NCBI RefSeq assembly: GCF_001879715.1
Contig: NZ_MNBW01000008.1
Span: forward strand, 162,973 to 226,972
Source: Nioella nitratireducens
GTDB lineage: Bacteria > Pseudomonadota > Alphaproteobacteria > Rhodobacterales > Rhodobacteraceae
DNA length: 64,000 bases
Direction: 5' to 3'
This document shows positions 36,615 to 45,381 of this stretch, one piece after another. The notes under the pieces are model-generated. The model was not told the origin of the DNA, did not search any database, and saw only the letters and a program-made list of their open reading frames with translations. How positions within the stretch are numbered: the first letter of the stretch is position 1; each line of letters starts with the position of its first letter. The position numbers and the translations under genes are program-made.

Positions 36615-38539
36615 GCGGCGGCCTCTTCGGCGATGATGGCGTGAAGCTGGCGGCTGTCGAAGGGTTTGGGCAGAACCGGCCAGCAGGCGGCGCCGCGTTG
36701 GCGCAGGGGGTGGGCTTCGGGCAGCGAGGTCATGAGCGCCAGTTTCAACTCGGGCCGCCGCCGTGCGATCCGTGCCAACAGATCAACGCCGGTGGTGTGA
36801 CCGGACAGCTTGATATCGGACAGGACCATGTTGATCGCGGGCAAGTCGGCCAGGTCATCCGCTTCGGCGAAACTGGCGGCCTCGATCACCTGATGGCCCA
36901 GATCGGTCAGCATCTCGCGCACCGAGACGCGCAGGTCCGGCATATCTTCGACAAGAAGAATGAGCAGCGGTTGCGCCTGTGCCCTGGGCACCGTGCGCAG
37001 CGGCAGGCGATAGGTGACGCGCGCCCCGTTTCGGTGGTTTTCCAGTTTCACATTTCCGCCCGAGAGCTTGGCGAAATCGAAGACCATCGACAGGCCAAGC
37101 CCCGAGCCTGCCTGCCCCTTGGTGGTGAAGAACGGGTCGAGGGCGAATTCCAACGCCTCTTTGGAAAAGCCGGGGCCGGTGTCTTCGACCACGATGTCGA
37201 GCCATGTGTCGCGCACCTTTTGCGCGCGCACCTGAATTTCCCCGCCAGTCGCGCCGATGGCGTCGCGGGCATTGAGCACGAGGTTCAACAGGCTGTCCTG
37301 AAGTGAGCCTTCGTCGAGCAGCAGCAGTTCATCGGGCACGCTATGGGTGATCGACAGGCGCATGTTGTCGGGCAGCGGCGCGCGGGCGAGGGGGCGGAAG
37401 GTCTCGAAAAATCGGCCCATGTCGATGGGCACCGGGTGCAATTCCCGCTTGCCCGATATCTTGGCGATCCGGTCCAGCAGCGTGCCGCCCCGGCGGGCTG
37501 CGGCGGTGGTGGCCTCGGCCAGTTCCGACGCCTCGGCTGGCAGGTGGAGCTTTTTCATCCGGCTTTGCAAGCCAAGGATGATCGTCAGCAGGTTCGAGAA
37601 ATCATGCGCCAGCCCGCTGGTCAGTTGCGCGGCCAGTTCGCGCTTGTGGGTCTGGGTCAGCACGGCGCGGGCCTGCGCCTCTTCCGTCACGTCGGTGGAC
37701 AGCAGGTAGACGCCATTGATCGGCCCCTCGTCGCCCACCCGGTCGGGGGTGAAGGCGGTGCGGATGCGGCGGCCCGACTCTTCATCGGTAAATTCCAGCA
37801 CGGTCGATTCGCCGGTCAGCGCGCGTTCGAGATTGGGGCGCAGCCGCCTGGCCACCGTAAAGCCGAGCGCCTCGTCATAGGGCAGCCCGACAATGTCCGA
37901 GCGGCGCCCCGGCAGAACCGAGGACAAGCGGCGGTTGGTGAAAGTATAGACGCCATCGGTATCGACATGGCCGATATGGGCCGGTGTCATTTCGGTCGTC
38001 AGCCGGGTGCGGGCCTCCATCTCGGCCAGTCCGCGTTTGGTTTCTTCCAGTTGCGCGATGGTCGATTCCAGTTGGCGGTTGGTGCGGGCCAGTTCCTCGG
38101 CATGGGTCAGCAGTTGATCCGACAATTCCTCGGACCGGGCGCGCAGCAGCCCTTCTTGCTGCTTTATGGCGGTGATGTCGGTATAGACCGTGATCCAGCC
38201 GCCTTCCGGCAGGGGGCTGCCCTCGACGCTGATCATCCGGCCATTGGCGCGGCGGCGTTCCATGTAGTGGGGCACGAAGGCGCGGGCCTGTTGCACCCGG
38301 GTCTTCACGAAGTCCTCTGTCGCGTCCACTTCGCCGTATTCGCCACTTTCCACGAGGAACCGGATGGTTTCCTCGAACGAGGCGCCGGGTGTGACAAGGT
38401 GTTCGGGCAGGCCGAACATGGTTTGAAACGGGCGATTGCAAACCGCAAGGGTCAGGTCGCTGTCATAGATCGACAGGGCCTGCTGGATCAGGTTCAGACC
38501 CGCCCGGGTCATCTGTGCGGTTGCGTCCAGTCTTGCCAT
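36611..38539 (-). CDS. Hybrid sensor histidine kinase with PAS domains
   Basis: The 642-residue protein has two PAS regions (about 15-125 and 185-285), a coiled-coil linker (130-180), a dimerisation box with phospho-accepting His312 in GLAHDFSNLLTI, an ATPase domain with LVLNARDAIGATG, DTGPGFSKEAL and SGLGLSMVFDFAKLSGG, and a C-terminal receiver (about 525-640) with the Asp in MVLSDIKLS and Lys in VLPKPF. No membrane segment is seen, so the signal is likely cytosolic. It overlaps the response regulator gene and is divergent from the acyl-CoA synthetase. Confidence 0.94.
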   Translation of the reverse strand: MARLDATAQMTRAGLNLIQQALSIYDSDLTLAVCNRPFQTMFGLPEHLVTPGASFEETIRFLVESGEYGEVDATEDFVKTRVQQARAFVPHYMERRRANGRMISVEGSPLPEGGWITVYTDITAIKQQEGLLRARSEELSDQLLTHAEELARTNRQLESTIAQLEETKRGLAEMEARTRLTTEMTPAHIGHVDTDGVYTFTNRRLSSVLPGRRSDIVGLPYDEALGFTVARRLRPNLERALTGESTVLEFTDEESGRRIRTAFTPDRVGDEGPINGVYLLSTDVTEEAQARAVLTQTHKRELAAQLTSGLAHDFSNLLTIILGLQSRMKKLHLPAEASELAEATTAAARRGGTLLDRIAKISGKRELHPVPIDMGRFFETFRPLARAPLPDNMRLSITHSVPDELLLLDEGSLQDSLLNLVLNARDAIGATGGEIQVRAQKVRDTWLDIVVEDTGPGFSKEALEFALDPFFTTKGQAGSGLGLSMVFDFAKLSGGNVKLENHRNGARVTYRLPLRTVPRAQAQPLLILLVEDMPDLRVSVREMLTDLGHQVIEAASFAEADDLADLPAINMVLSDIKLSGHTTGVDLLARIARRRPELKLALMTSLPEAHPLRQRGAACWPVLPKPFDSRQLHAIIAEEAAA

Positions 38540-38744
38540 TCAACAGCCCCTCCCGCGTTTGGGCTACACTTTGGCGTCCGGGGGGCCAAGCCCTGCGCCG
38601 ACGCCCGTTACAATTCGTTAGGATTGAGAAAAAGTCAGGAAAAATTTGACCGCCAAGGATTTCCCCAACACGGTAGGTGAGCGGACTCGCTCTCGCAAGC
38701 CAGCCGCGTGGGCGCCGGGGATACCGGCGAAGGGAGGATAAACT

Positions 38745-40721
38745 TTGGCTGAAAACACAGCGGTTTCGGGCGTGCCCGAATCCGTGCCTGCATTGCTGGC
38801 GCGGAACGTGGATGAATTCGGAAGCAAGCCCGCCTATCGGGAAAAAGAATTCGGAATCTGGCAGACATGGTCCTGGGCAGAGGCCGCCGACGAGATCGAA
38901 GCGATTGCGCTTGGTCTGCTGGCGCTTGGCGCGGAGCGGGGCGATTACGTTGCCATTATCGGGCGCAATCGCCCGGCGCTATACTGGTCGATGGTCGCGG
39001 CGATGAAGGTCGGGGCGATTCCGGTCCCGCTGTATCAGGACGCGGTGGCCGAAGAGATGGCCTATGTGCTGGAACATTCCGGCGCGCGTTTTGCGGTCTG
39101 CGGCGACCAGGAACAGGTCGACAAGGTGATCGAGGTGCAGGAAACGGTGCATTGCATCGAGCACATCATCTACCAAGACGCCCGTGGCCTGCGGAAATAC
39201 GACCATACCCGTCTGCACGCGCTGGCCGATGTTCAGGCCGAAGGACGCGCCGCACACGAGCGCCTTGAACGGGAATTGCGCAGCCGCGAGGCCGAGCTGA
39301 CCTACGACAGCACTTGCGTGATGCTGTATACCTCGGGCACCACGGGCAAATCCAAGGGCGTGGTCCTGTCCAACCGCAACGTGATCGAAACCGCCAAGAA
39401 TTCGTCCGAGTTCGACCACCTGCGGTCCTCGGACGAGGTGCTGGCCTATCTGCCGATGGCATGGGTGGGCGATTTCATCTTCTCGATCGGGCAGGCCTAT
39501 TGGACCGGCTTTTGCACGAACTGCCCGGAATCGCCGGACACCATGCTGACCGACCTGCGCGAGATCGGGCCGACCTATTTCTTTGCGCCGCCGCGCGTGT
39601 TCGAGACCACGCTGACCACGGTCATGATCCGGATGGAAGACGCCGGGAAGATCAAGAAACGTCTGTTCGACAAATACATGGCGCTGGCCAAGCGGGTGGG
39701 GCCGGATTTGTTGGATGGCAAGCCCGTCGGTGGCATGGACCGGCTGCAATACTGGATTGGCGACAAGCTGATCTACGGCCCGCTGAAAAACACGCTGGGG
39801 CTGACCCGCGTGCGTGTCGGATACACGGCGGGCGAGGCGATCGGGCCGGAGATCTTTGAATTTTACCGCTCGCTCGGGATCAACCTGAAACAGCTTTACG
39901 GCCAGACGGAAGCGACCGTGTTCATCACGCAGCAGCCCGATGGCGAAGTGCGTGCCGATACGGTGGGCGTGCCGAGCCCCGGCGTCGAGATCAAGATCGG
40001 CGACAATGGCGAGATCTACTACCGCAGCCCCGGCACCTTCGTGGAGTATTACAAGAACGCGGACTCGACCAGGGACACCAAAGACCCGGAAGGATGGGTG
40101 GCCACGGGGGACGCGGGGTTCATCGAGGAAGCCACCGGGCACCTGCGCATCATCGACCGTGCCAAGGACGTGGGCAAGATGGCCGACGGGCGGCTTTTCG
40201 CGCCGAAATACGTGGAAAACAAGCTAAAATTCTATCCCAACATCCTAGAGGCCGTGGTCTTCGGCAATGACCGCGACATGTGCACGGCCTTCATCAACAT
40301 CGACCTTGCGGCCGTGGGCAACTGGGCCGAACGGAACAACATCGCCTATGGATCCTACCAGGAACTGGCGGGCCACAAGCAGGTGATGGACACGATCCAG
40401 GCCCATGTGGAAGAGGTGAACCGCTCGGTCGCGGAAGATCCGATGCTTTCGGGTTGCCAGGTGCATCGCTTCCTTGTGCTGCACAAGGAACTGGATGCCG
40501 ACGATGGCGAGATGACCCGGACCCGCAAGGTGCGCCGCCGGATCATCGAAGAGAAATACGCCGACCTGATCGCGGCGCTCTATGATGGCAGCAGCTCGAT
40601 CTACACCGAAACCGAAGTGACTTACGAAGACGGTCGCAAGGGCAAGATCAGCGCCACGCTGGAAATCCGCGACGCCAAGGTCGTGGAGCCTGCGGGCCAA
40701 GCGCAGGTGGCCGCGGAATGA
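38745..40721 (+). CDS. AMP-forming acyl-CoA synthetase (long-chain type)
   Basis: The 658-residue enzyme activates a carboxylic acid as the CoA thioester. The ATP/AMP motif is MLYTSGTTGKSKGVVLSNRN; further boxes are YGQTEATVF, GWVATGDAGFIEEATGHL and IIDRAKDVGKMADGRLFAPK. The long insert (about 275-320) is as in long-chain synthetases. It starts with TTG at 38745, backed by AAGGGAGGA 7 bases upstream. The stop overlaps the ABC ATPase start by four bases, tying synthesis of the ligase to the transporter. Substrate chain type is unknown. Confidence 0.93.
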   Translation: MAENTAVSGVPESVPALLARNVDEFGSKPAYREKEFGIWQTWSWAEAADEIEAIALGLLALGAERGDYVAIIGRNRPALYWSMVAAMKVGAIPVPLYQDAVAEEMAYVLEHSGARFAVCGDQEQVDKVIEVQETVHCIEHIIYQDARGLRKYDHTRLHALADVQAEGRAAHERLERELRSREAELTYDSTCVMLYTSGTTGKSKGVVLSNRNVIETAKNSSEFDHLRSSDEVLAYLPMAWVGDFIFSIGQAYWTGFCTNCPESPDTMLTDLREIGPTYFFAPPRVFETTLTTVMIRMEDAGKIKKRLFDKYMALAKRVGPDLLDGKPVGGMDRLQYWIGDKLIYGPLKNTLGLTRVRVGYTAGEAIGPEIFEFYRSLGINLKQLYGQTEATVFITQQPDGEVRADTVGVPSPGVEIKIGDNGEIYYRSPGTFVEYYKNADSTRDTKDPEGWVATGDAGFIEEATGHLRIIDRAKDVGKMADGRLFAPKYVENKLKFYPNILEAVVFGNDRDMCTAFINIDLAAVGNWAERNNIAYGSYQELAGHKQVMDTIQAHVEEVNRSVAEDPMLSGCQVHRFLVLHKELDADDGEMTRTRKVRRRIIEEKYADLIAALYDGSSSIYTETEVTYEDGRKGKISATLEIRDAKVVEPAGQAQVAAE

Positions 40722-41539
40722 GCATGATGCAATACCAACCCTACGAGACCGAGGACGGTCGCACCATTGGCAACACGCTGATGGAAATGAAGAATATCAC
40801 GCTGCGCTTTGGCGGTGTGGTGGCGATCAAGGACATTTCCTTTGACATCCGCGAAGGCGAGATCCGCGCCATCATCGGGCCGAACGGAGCCGGCAAGTCC
40901 AGTATGCTCAACGTCGTCTCGGGGTTCTACAACCCGCAAGAGGGCGAGGTCTGGTTCCGGGGCGAGAAGCGCCCGCAGATGCGGCCCTTCGAGGTGGCGC
41001 GGCTTGGCATTGCGCGGACGTTCCAGAACATCGCGCTGTTTGACGGGATGAGCGTGCTCGACAACATCATGACGGGCCGACTGAACTTCATGAAATCGAC
41101 CTTCGTCGATCAGGCGATCTGGTGGGGCAAGGCCGAGCGCGAGGAAACCGCCAACCGCCAGAAGGCCGAGGAAATCATTGATTTCCTTGAGATTCAGGCG
41201 ATCCGCAAGACGCCGGTGGGGCGTCTGCCTTATGGCCTGAAAAAGCGGGTGGAACTGGCGCGTGCGCTGGTGGCGGAACCCAAGCTGTTGCTGCTGGACG
41301 AACCGATGGCGGGCATGAACGTCGAAGAGAAGGAAGACATGTCGCGCTTCATCCTCGACGTGAATGACGAGTTCGGCACCACCATCGCCCTGATCGAGCA
41401 CGACATGGGCGTGGTCATGGATATCTCGGACCGCGTGGTGGTGATGGATTACGGCAAGAAGATCGGCGACGGAACGCCCGACGAGGTGCGGTCCAACCAG
41501 GAGGTGATCGACGCCTATCTGGGGGTGGCGCATGACTGA
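40718..41539 (+). CDS. ABC transporter ATP-binding protein, LivG type
   Basis: The 273-residue ATPase has Walker A GPNGAGKSS, a Q-loop region ARTFQNIALFDGMSV, signature-like LPYGLKKRVELARALVAEPK and Walker B LLLLDEPMAGMN, with IALIEHDMGVVMDISDRVVV. This is the branched-chain-amino-acid (HAAT) type. It overlaps the acyl-CoA synthetase stop by 4 bases. The other ATPase, the permeases and the binding protein follow downstream. Confidence 0.94.
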   Translation: MSMMQYQPYETEDGRTIGNTLMEMKNITLRFGGVVAIKDISFDIREGEIRAIIGPNGAGKSSMLNVVSGFYNPQEGEVWFRGEKRPQMRPFEVARLGIARTFQNIALFDGMSVLDNIMTGRLNFMKSTFVDQAIWWGKAEREETANRQKAEEIIDFLEIQAIRKTPVGRLPYGLKKRVELARALVAEPKLLLLDEPMAGMNVEEKEDMSRFILDVNDEFGTTIALIEHDMGVVMDISDRVVVMDYGKKIGDGTPDEVRSNQEVIDAYLGVAHD

Positions 41540-41563
41540 TTTCACCCCGAAAACAGGGGGGTG

Positions 41564-41607
41564 CCCCCCGTACACCCCCTGTACACCCCCCGTACACCCC
41601 GCGTGCA
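41564..41607. repeat. Four tandem 11-base units between ATPase and permease genes
   Basis: The region reads as CCCCCCGTACA, CCCCCTGTACA, CCCCCCGTACA and CCCCGCGTGCA, four 11-base units with a GTACA core in the first three. Just before it, 41555-41569 contains GGGGGG and CCCCCC arms of a small hairpin. It lies between the stop of the LivG-type gene and the LivH-type start, in a 101-base gap. Confidence 0.6.
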
Positions 41608-41640
41608 GACAAAATGCGCCCCTGATGACCGGAGGCATTC

Positions 41641-42630
41641 ATGCCCGATAATCTCATTTTCGCCATGGAGGTCACGCTGAACGGCCTCATGACCGGGGTG
41701 ATGTACGCCCTCGTCGCGCTTGGCTTCGTGCTGATCTACAAGGCCAGCGGAATCTTCAACTACAGCCAGGGCGTGATGGCGCTGTTCGCGGCGATGACGC
41801 TGGTCGGCATTCAGGAGGGGCGGGTGCCCTTCAGCCACCTGATCAACGCGATCTTCGGCACGTCGTTGCATAATTTCGCCTGGAACAGCGTTCCGGCGCT
41901 GCTGGCGATCCTGCTGACGGTGGCGGTGATGGTGCTGTTTGCGTGGGCGGTGCAGAAATTCGTCTTTGGGCACTTGGTCGGACAAGAGCCGATCATCCTG
42001 TTCATGGCCACCATCGGCCTTGCCTATTTTCTGGAAGGCATGGCCGACCTGATGTGGGGCTCGGAAATCCGCACGCTGGACGTGGGGCTGCCGCAGGGGC
42101 TGAACACGGTGATCGACGACACCACCTATGGCTGGTTCGGCTACGGATTCTTCATCGACAATCTCGATATCGTCGCGTCCATCGTCGCCGCCCTGTTGGT
42201 GGCGGGGCTGGTGGCCTTTGCGCAATACACCAAGCAGGGCCGCGCCATGCGCGCCGTGGCCGACGATCACCAGGCGGCGCTGTCGGTGGGCATCTCGCTC
42301 AACTTCGTGTGGATCCTCGTGTGGTCGCTGGCAGGGTTCGTGGCGCTGGTCGCGGGCATCATGTGGGGCAGCAAGTCGGGCGTGCAGTTCAGTCTGTCGC
42401 TGATCGCGCTGAAGGCGCTGCCGGTCTTGATGCTGGGCGGTTTCACCTCGATCCCCGGCGCGATTGTCGGCGGGCTGATCATCGGGGTGGGCGAGGCGCT
42501 GTTCGAATTTGCCGTTGGCCCGATGATCGGTGGCGCGACCGAAAACTGGTTCGCCTACGTTCTGGCGCTGATCTTCCTCGTGTTCCGGCCGCAGGGCCTG
42601 TTCGGCGAAAAGATCATCGAAAGGGTCTGA
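41641..42630 (+). CDS. ABC transporter permease, LivH type
   Basis: The 329-residue protein has about eight membrane segments and YKASGIFNYSQGVMALFAAM, KQGRAMRAVADDHQAALSVG and GGFTSIPGAIVGGLIIGVGE, as in LivH permeases of the HAAT family. It carries the cytoplasmic loop for the ATPase in the ADDHQAALSVG region. GACCGGAGG precedes the start. It follows the tandem 11-base repeat. Confidence 0.93.
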   Translation: MPDNLIFAMEVTLNGLMTGVMYALVALGFVLIYKASGIFNYSQGVMALFAAMTLVGIQEGRVPFSHLINAIFGTSLHNFAWNSVPALLAILLTVAVMVLFAWAVQKFVFGHLVGQEPIILFMATIGLAYFLEGMADLMWGSEIRTLDVGLPQGLNTVIDDTTYGWFGYGFFIDNLDIVASIVAALLVAGLVAFAQYTKQGRAMRAVADDHQAALSVGISLNFVWILVWSLAGFVALVAGIMWGSKSGVQFSLSLIALKALPVLMLGGFTSIPGAIVGGLIIGVGEALFEFAVGPMIGGATENWFAYVLALIFLVFRPQGLFGEKIIERV

Positions 42631-42633
42631 GCG

Positions 42634-42855
42634 ATGCGAAAGCTGATTGCCATCATCAACGTGATCTCATGGGCCGGGTTCTGGGCGTTCGGGTATCTTG
42701 CCCTGACCTCGGACCAGCCCGACAGCAGCCAGACGCTGATTGCCCTTGTCCTCGCCGCCGCGGGAATGCTGGCCGGTGTCTGGGCCTATCTCAAACTTTC
42801 CAAGGGGCAGCAATTGCCGGCCCCTCCCAAGAACACCAACCGGTCGGAGGCCTGA
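42634..42855 (+). CDS. Small membrane protein within the ABC operon
   Basis: The 73-residue protein has two hydrophobic segments (about 3-24 and 33-55; MRKLIAIINVISWAGFWAFG and IALVLAAAGMLAGVWAYLKL) and a short basic tail. It starts 3 bases after the LivH-type stop and ends 3 bases before the LivM-type start, so it is certainly part of the operon. I do not recognise the family. It may be an accessory subunit of the transporter. Confidence 0.75.
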   Translation: MRKLIAIINVISWAGFWAFGYLALTSDQPDSSQTLIALVLAAAGMLAGVWAYLKLSKGQQLPAPPKNTNRSEA

Positions 42856-42858
42856 TCC

Positions 42859-43935
42859 ATGTTCTACCGTGAAGCCGGCGATTTCAAAACGAGCTACGCC
42901 GAGGACAACCAGACCTTTCCGATCAAGTTCGATCGCTATCGCTATTACTTCGTTCTGGTTGTTGCACTGCTGGTGATCCCCTTCGTGATCTCGGACTATT
43001 GGGCGAACGCGGTGCTGCTGCCCTTCCTGATCTACGCCATCGCCGCGATCGGGCTGAACATCCTGACCGGTTATTGCGGGCAGGTGTCGCTTGGCACCGG
43101 GGGGTTCATGGCCGTGGGCGCCTATGCCACCTACAAGCTGATGACGGCGTTTCCGTGGATGGACATGGTGAGCGTGACGCTGCTGTCGGGGCTGGTGACG
43201 GCCATTGTCGGCGTGCTCTTCGGGCTGCCGTCGCTGCGCATCAAGGGGTTCTACCTGGCCGTGGCGACGCTGGCGGCGCAGTTCTTCCTGGTGTGGCTGT
43301 TCAACCGGGTGCCGTGGTTCTACAACTACTCGGCTTCGGGCCAGATCAGCGCGCCGGAACGCAGCATGTTCGGCATGGCGGTCACTGGCCCCAATGCCGA
43401 GGTCTGGGTGAAATACCTGTTCTGCCTGTTCTTCGTGATCCTGCTAAGCTGGGTTGCCCGCAACCTGACGCGCGGCTCGGTCGGGCGGCAGTGGATGGCG
43501 ATCCGCGACATGGATATCGCCGCCGAGATCATCGGGGTGAACCCGCTGAAATCCAAGCTGACGGCCTTTGCCATCTCGTCCTTCTTCGTCGGCGTGGCCG
43601 GAGCGTTGCTGTTTTCGGTCTATCTCGGCGCGGTCGAGGTGGGCGAAGCCTTTGGCATCCAGAAATCGTTTCTGGTGCTGTTCATGATCATCATTGGTGG
43701 CCTTGGCAGCATCTTCGGCAGCTTCGCGGGTGCGGCCTTCATGGTGCTGCTGCCAGTGTTCCTGAAGATCCTCGGCGTCGATATGCTGGGATGGGCGACC
43801 GACATCGTGGCCCATATCCAGTTGATCGTCGTTGGCGGGCTGATCGTCTTTTTCCTGATCGTGGAACCGCACGGGCTGGCGCAGCTTTGGCGTCTGACCA
43901 AGGAAAAACTGAGACTCTGGCCGTTCCCGCACTAA
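42859..43935 (+). CDS. ABC transporter permease, LivM type
   Basis: The 358-residue protein has about ten membrane segments, with NILTGYCGQVSLGTGGFMAV, SLRIKGFYLAVATLAAQFFL and RQWMAIRDMDIAAEIIGVNP, the last being the ATPase-contact loop. The pattern is that of LivM permeases. It starts 3 bases after the 73-residue gene. A 7-pair hairpin follows downstream before the binding protein gene. Confidence 0.93.
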   Translation: MFYREAGDFKTSYAEDNQTFPIKFDRYRYYFVLVVALLVIPFVISDYWANAVLLPFLIYAIAAIGLNILTGYCGQVSLGTGGFMAVGAYATYKLMTAFPWMDMVSVTLLSGLVTAIVGVLFGLPSLRIKGFYLAVATLAAQFFLVWLFNRVPWFYNYSASGQISAPERSMFGMAVTGPNAEVWVKYLFCLFFVILLSWVARNLTRGSVGRQWMAIRDMDIAAEIIGVNPLKSKLTAFAISSFFVGVAGALLFSVYLGAVEVGEAFGIQKSFLVLFMIIIGGLGSIFGSFAGAAFMVLLPVFLKILGVDMLGWATDIVAHIQLIVVGGLIVFFLIVEPHGLAQLWRLTKEKLRLWPFPH

Positions 43936-43953
43936 CGCGGGGCCAGCCAAACC

Positions 43954-43977
43954 CCGGCGCCCGGAGGAGAGCGCCGG
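43954..43977 (+). promoter_or_regulatory. Hairpin before the binding-protein gene
   Basis: Stem CCGGCGC (43954-43960) with GCGCCGG (43971-43977), 10-base loop, in the 83-base gap between LivM-type permease and binding-protein genes. No T-run follows. It may protect or process the mRNA. Confidence 0.4.
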
Positions 43978-44018
43978 AATAAGAAGAACATCGGACAAAC
44001 CAAGGGAGGACCTTACCG

Positions 44019-45302
44019 ATGAAGAAAATCTTGACCCTGGCCGTGGCTGGCTTGATGGCTGCGGGCCCCGCGATGGCGGACCTCGTGTTCCCGTCGCTGT
44101 CCTACCGGACGGGCCCCTATGCTGCAGGCGGTATTCCGTTCGCGGATGGATATGCCGACTATTTCACGCTGCTGAACGAGCGTGACGGCGGCATCGGTGG
44201 TGTAATGACCAGCGTGCCGGAATGCGAAACGGCTTATAACACCGAGCGCGGTGTGGAGTGCTATGAGTCCACCAAGGGCGAAGGTGCGCTGGTCTATCAG
44301 CCGCTGTCGACCGGCATTACCTATCAGTTGATCCCGCGCGTGACCGCCGACCATATCCCGCTGCATTCGATGGGCTATGGCCGAACCTCTGCCGCGAATG
44401 GCGAAGTGTTCGAATGGGTGTTCAACTACCCCGGCAACTACTGGGATTCGGCCAGCGTGATCGTCAACTACCTTCTGAGCCAGAATGACGGCTCGCTGGA
44501 AGGTCAGAAGATCGTGCTGCTCTATCACAACTCGGCCTATGGCCGCGAGCCGATCCGCACGCTGGAAGTGCTGTCTGAACAGTATGGCTTCGAGCTAGTT
44601 CAGCTGCCCGTCGACCACCCCGGTCAGGAGCAGGGCAACCAGTGGCTGACCATCCGCCGCGAGCGTCCCGACTATGTCGTGATGTGGGGCTGGGGCGTCA
44701 TGAACCAGGTTGCCGTGCAGGAAGCGGCTAACATCCGGTTCCCGATGGACCACTTCATCGGCAACTGGTGGGCCGGTGCCGAGCATGACGTGATGCCCGC
44801 AGGCGACGCCGCCGACGGCTATCTCTCGCTCAACATGAACGGCGTGGGCGACTTGCCGGTCTTTGACGAAATCCGTGAATACGTTGTCGATCGCGGCCTT
44901 GCGGCTGGTGACGGCTCTAACATCGGGTCGGTTCTCTACATCCGTGGCATGTATGCCGCGATGCTGGCCGCTGAAGCAGCCGCCACCGCTCAGGAAATCC
45001 ATGGTGTGGCGCAGATCGACGCAACCATGATGCGGGACGGCATGGAAGCGCTGAACATCACCGAAGAGCGCATGGACGAACTGGGCATGCACGGTGTCGG
45101 TCCGGCCTTCCAGGTGTCCTGCGCCAACCACGGTGGGCCGGGCATGGGCCGTATCCAGCAGTGGAATGCCGCCGATCAACAGTGGGTCACGGTGACCGAC
45201 TTCATCGCGCCCGACGACTCGGTCACTCAGCCGCTGATCGACGAAGACTCGGCAGCCTTTGCCGCGGAAAACGACATCACCCCGCGTGATTGTTCGAACT
45301 AA
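44019..45302 (+). CDS. ABC transporter periplasmic substrate-binding protein
   Basis: The 427-residue protein has a signal peptide (MKKILTLAVAGLMAAGPAMA, 1-20) and a type I periplasmic-binding fold (ADGYADYFTLLNERDGGIGG, KIVLLYHNSAYGREPIRTLE, RPDYVVMWGWGVMNQVAVQE). Several Cys residues occur (CETAYNTERGVECYES and a C-terminal pair), possibly disulfides. It belongs to the HAAT-type binding proteins; ligand unknown. GGGAGGACC precedes the ATG. It is flanked by hairpins on both sides. Confidence 0.93.
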   Translation: MKKILTLAVAGLMAAGPAMADLVFPSLSYRTGPYAAGGIPFADGYADYFTLLNERDGGIGGVMTSVPECETAYNTERGVECYESTKGEGALVYQPLSTGITYQLIPRVTADHIPLHSMGYGRTSAANGEVFEWVFNYPGNYWDSASVIVNYLLSQNDGSLEGQKIVLLYHNSAYGREPIRTLEVLSEQYGFELVQLPVDHPGQEQGNQWLTIRRERPDYVVMWGWGVMNQVAVQEAANIRFPMDHFIGNWWAGAEHDVMPAGDAADGYLSLNMNGVGDLPVFDEIREYVVDRGLAAGDGSNIGSVLYIRGMYAAMLAAEAAATAQEIHGVAQIDATMMRDGMEALNITEERMDELGMHGVGPAFQVSCANHGGPGMGRIQQWNAADQQWVTVTDFIAPDDSVTQPLIDEDSAAFAAENDITPRDCSN

Positions 45303-45325
45303 GCGGCCCTGAGGCCCTGACACTT

Positions 45326-45357
45326 TCCGGCGGCGGCCAATCCGCGTCGCCGCCGGA
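45326..45357 (+). promoter_or_regulatory. Strong hairpin after the binding-protein gene
   Basis: A perfect 10-pair stem (TCCGGCGGCG with CGCCGCCGGA) with a 12-base loop, 24 bases past the stop codon. It is followed by CCCCGAGAAAAAAGG, not by a T-run, so it is unlikely to be a terminator. It lies upstream of the LivF-type ATPase start. Confidence 0.55.
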
Positions 45358-45381
45358 CCCCGAGAAAAAAGGCAACGGACT

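Noticed and set aside
41564..41607. CRISPR-like array
   Set aside because: The units are only 11 bases, directly adjacent without spacers, and there are no cas genes nearby.
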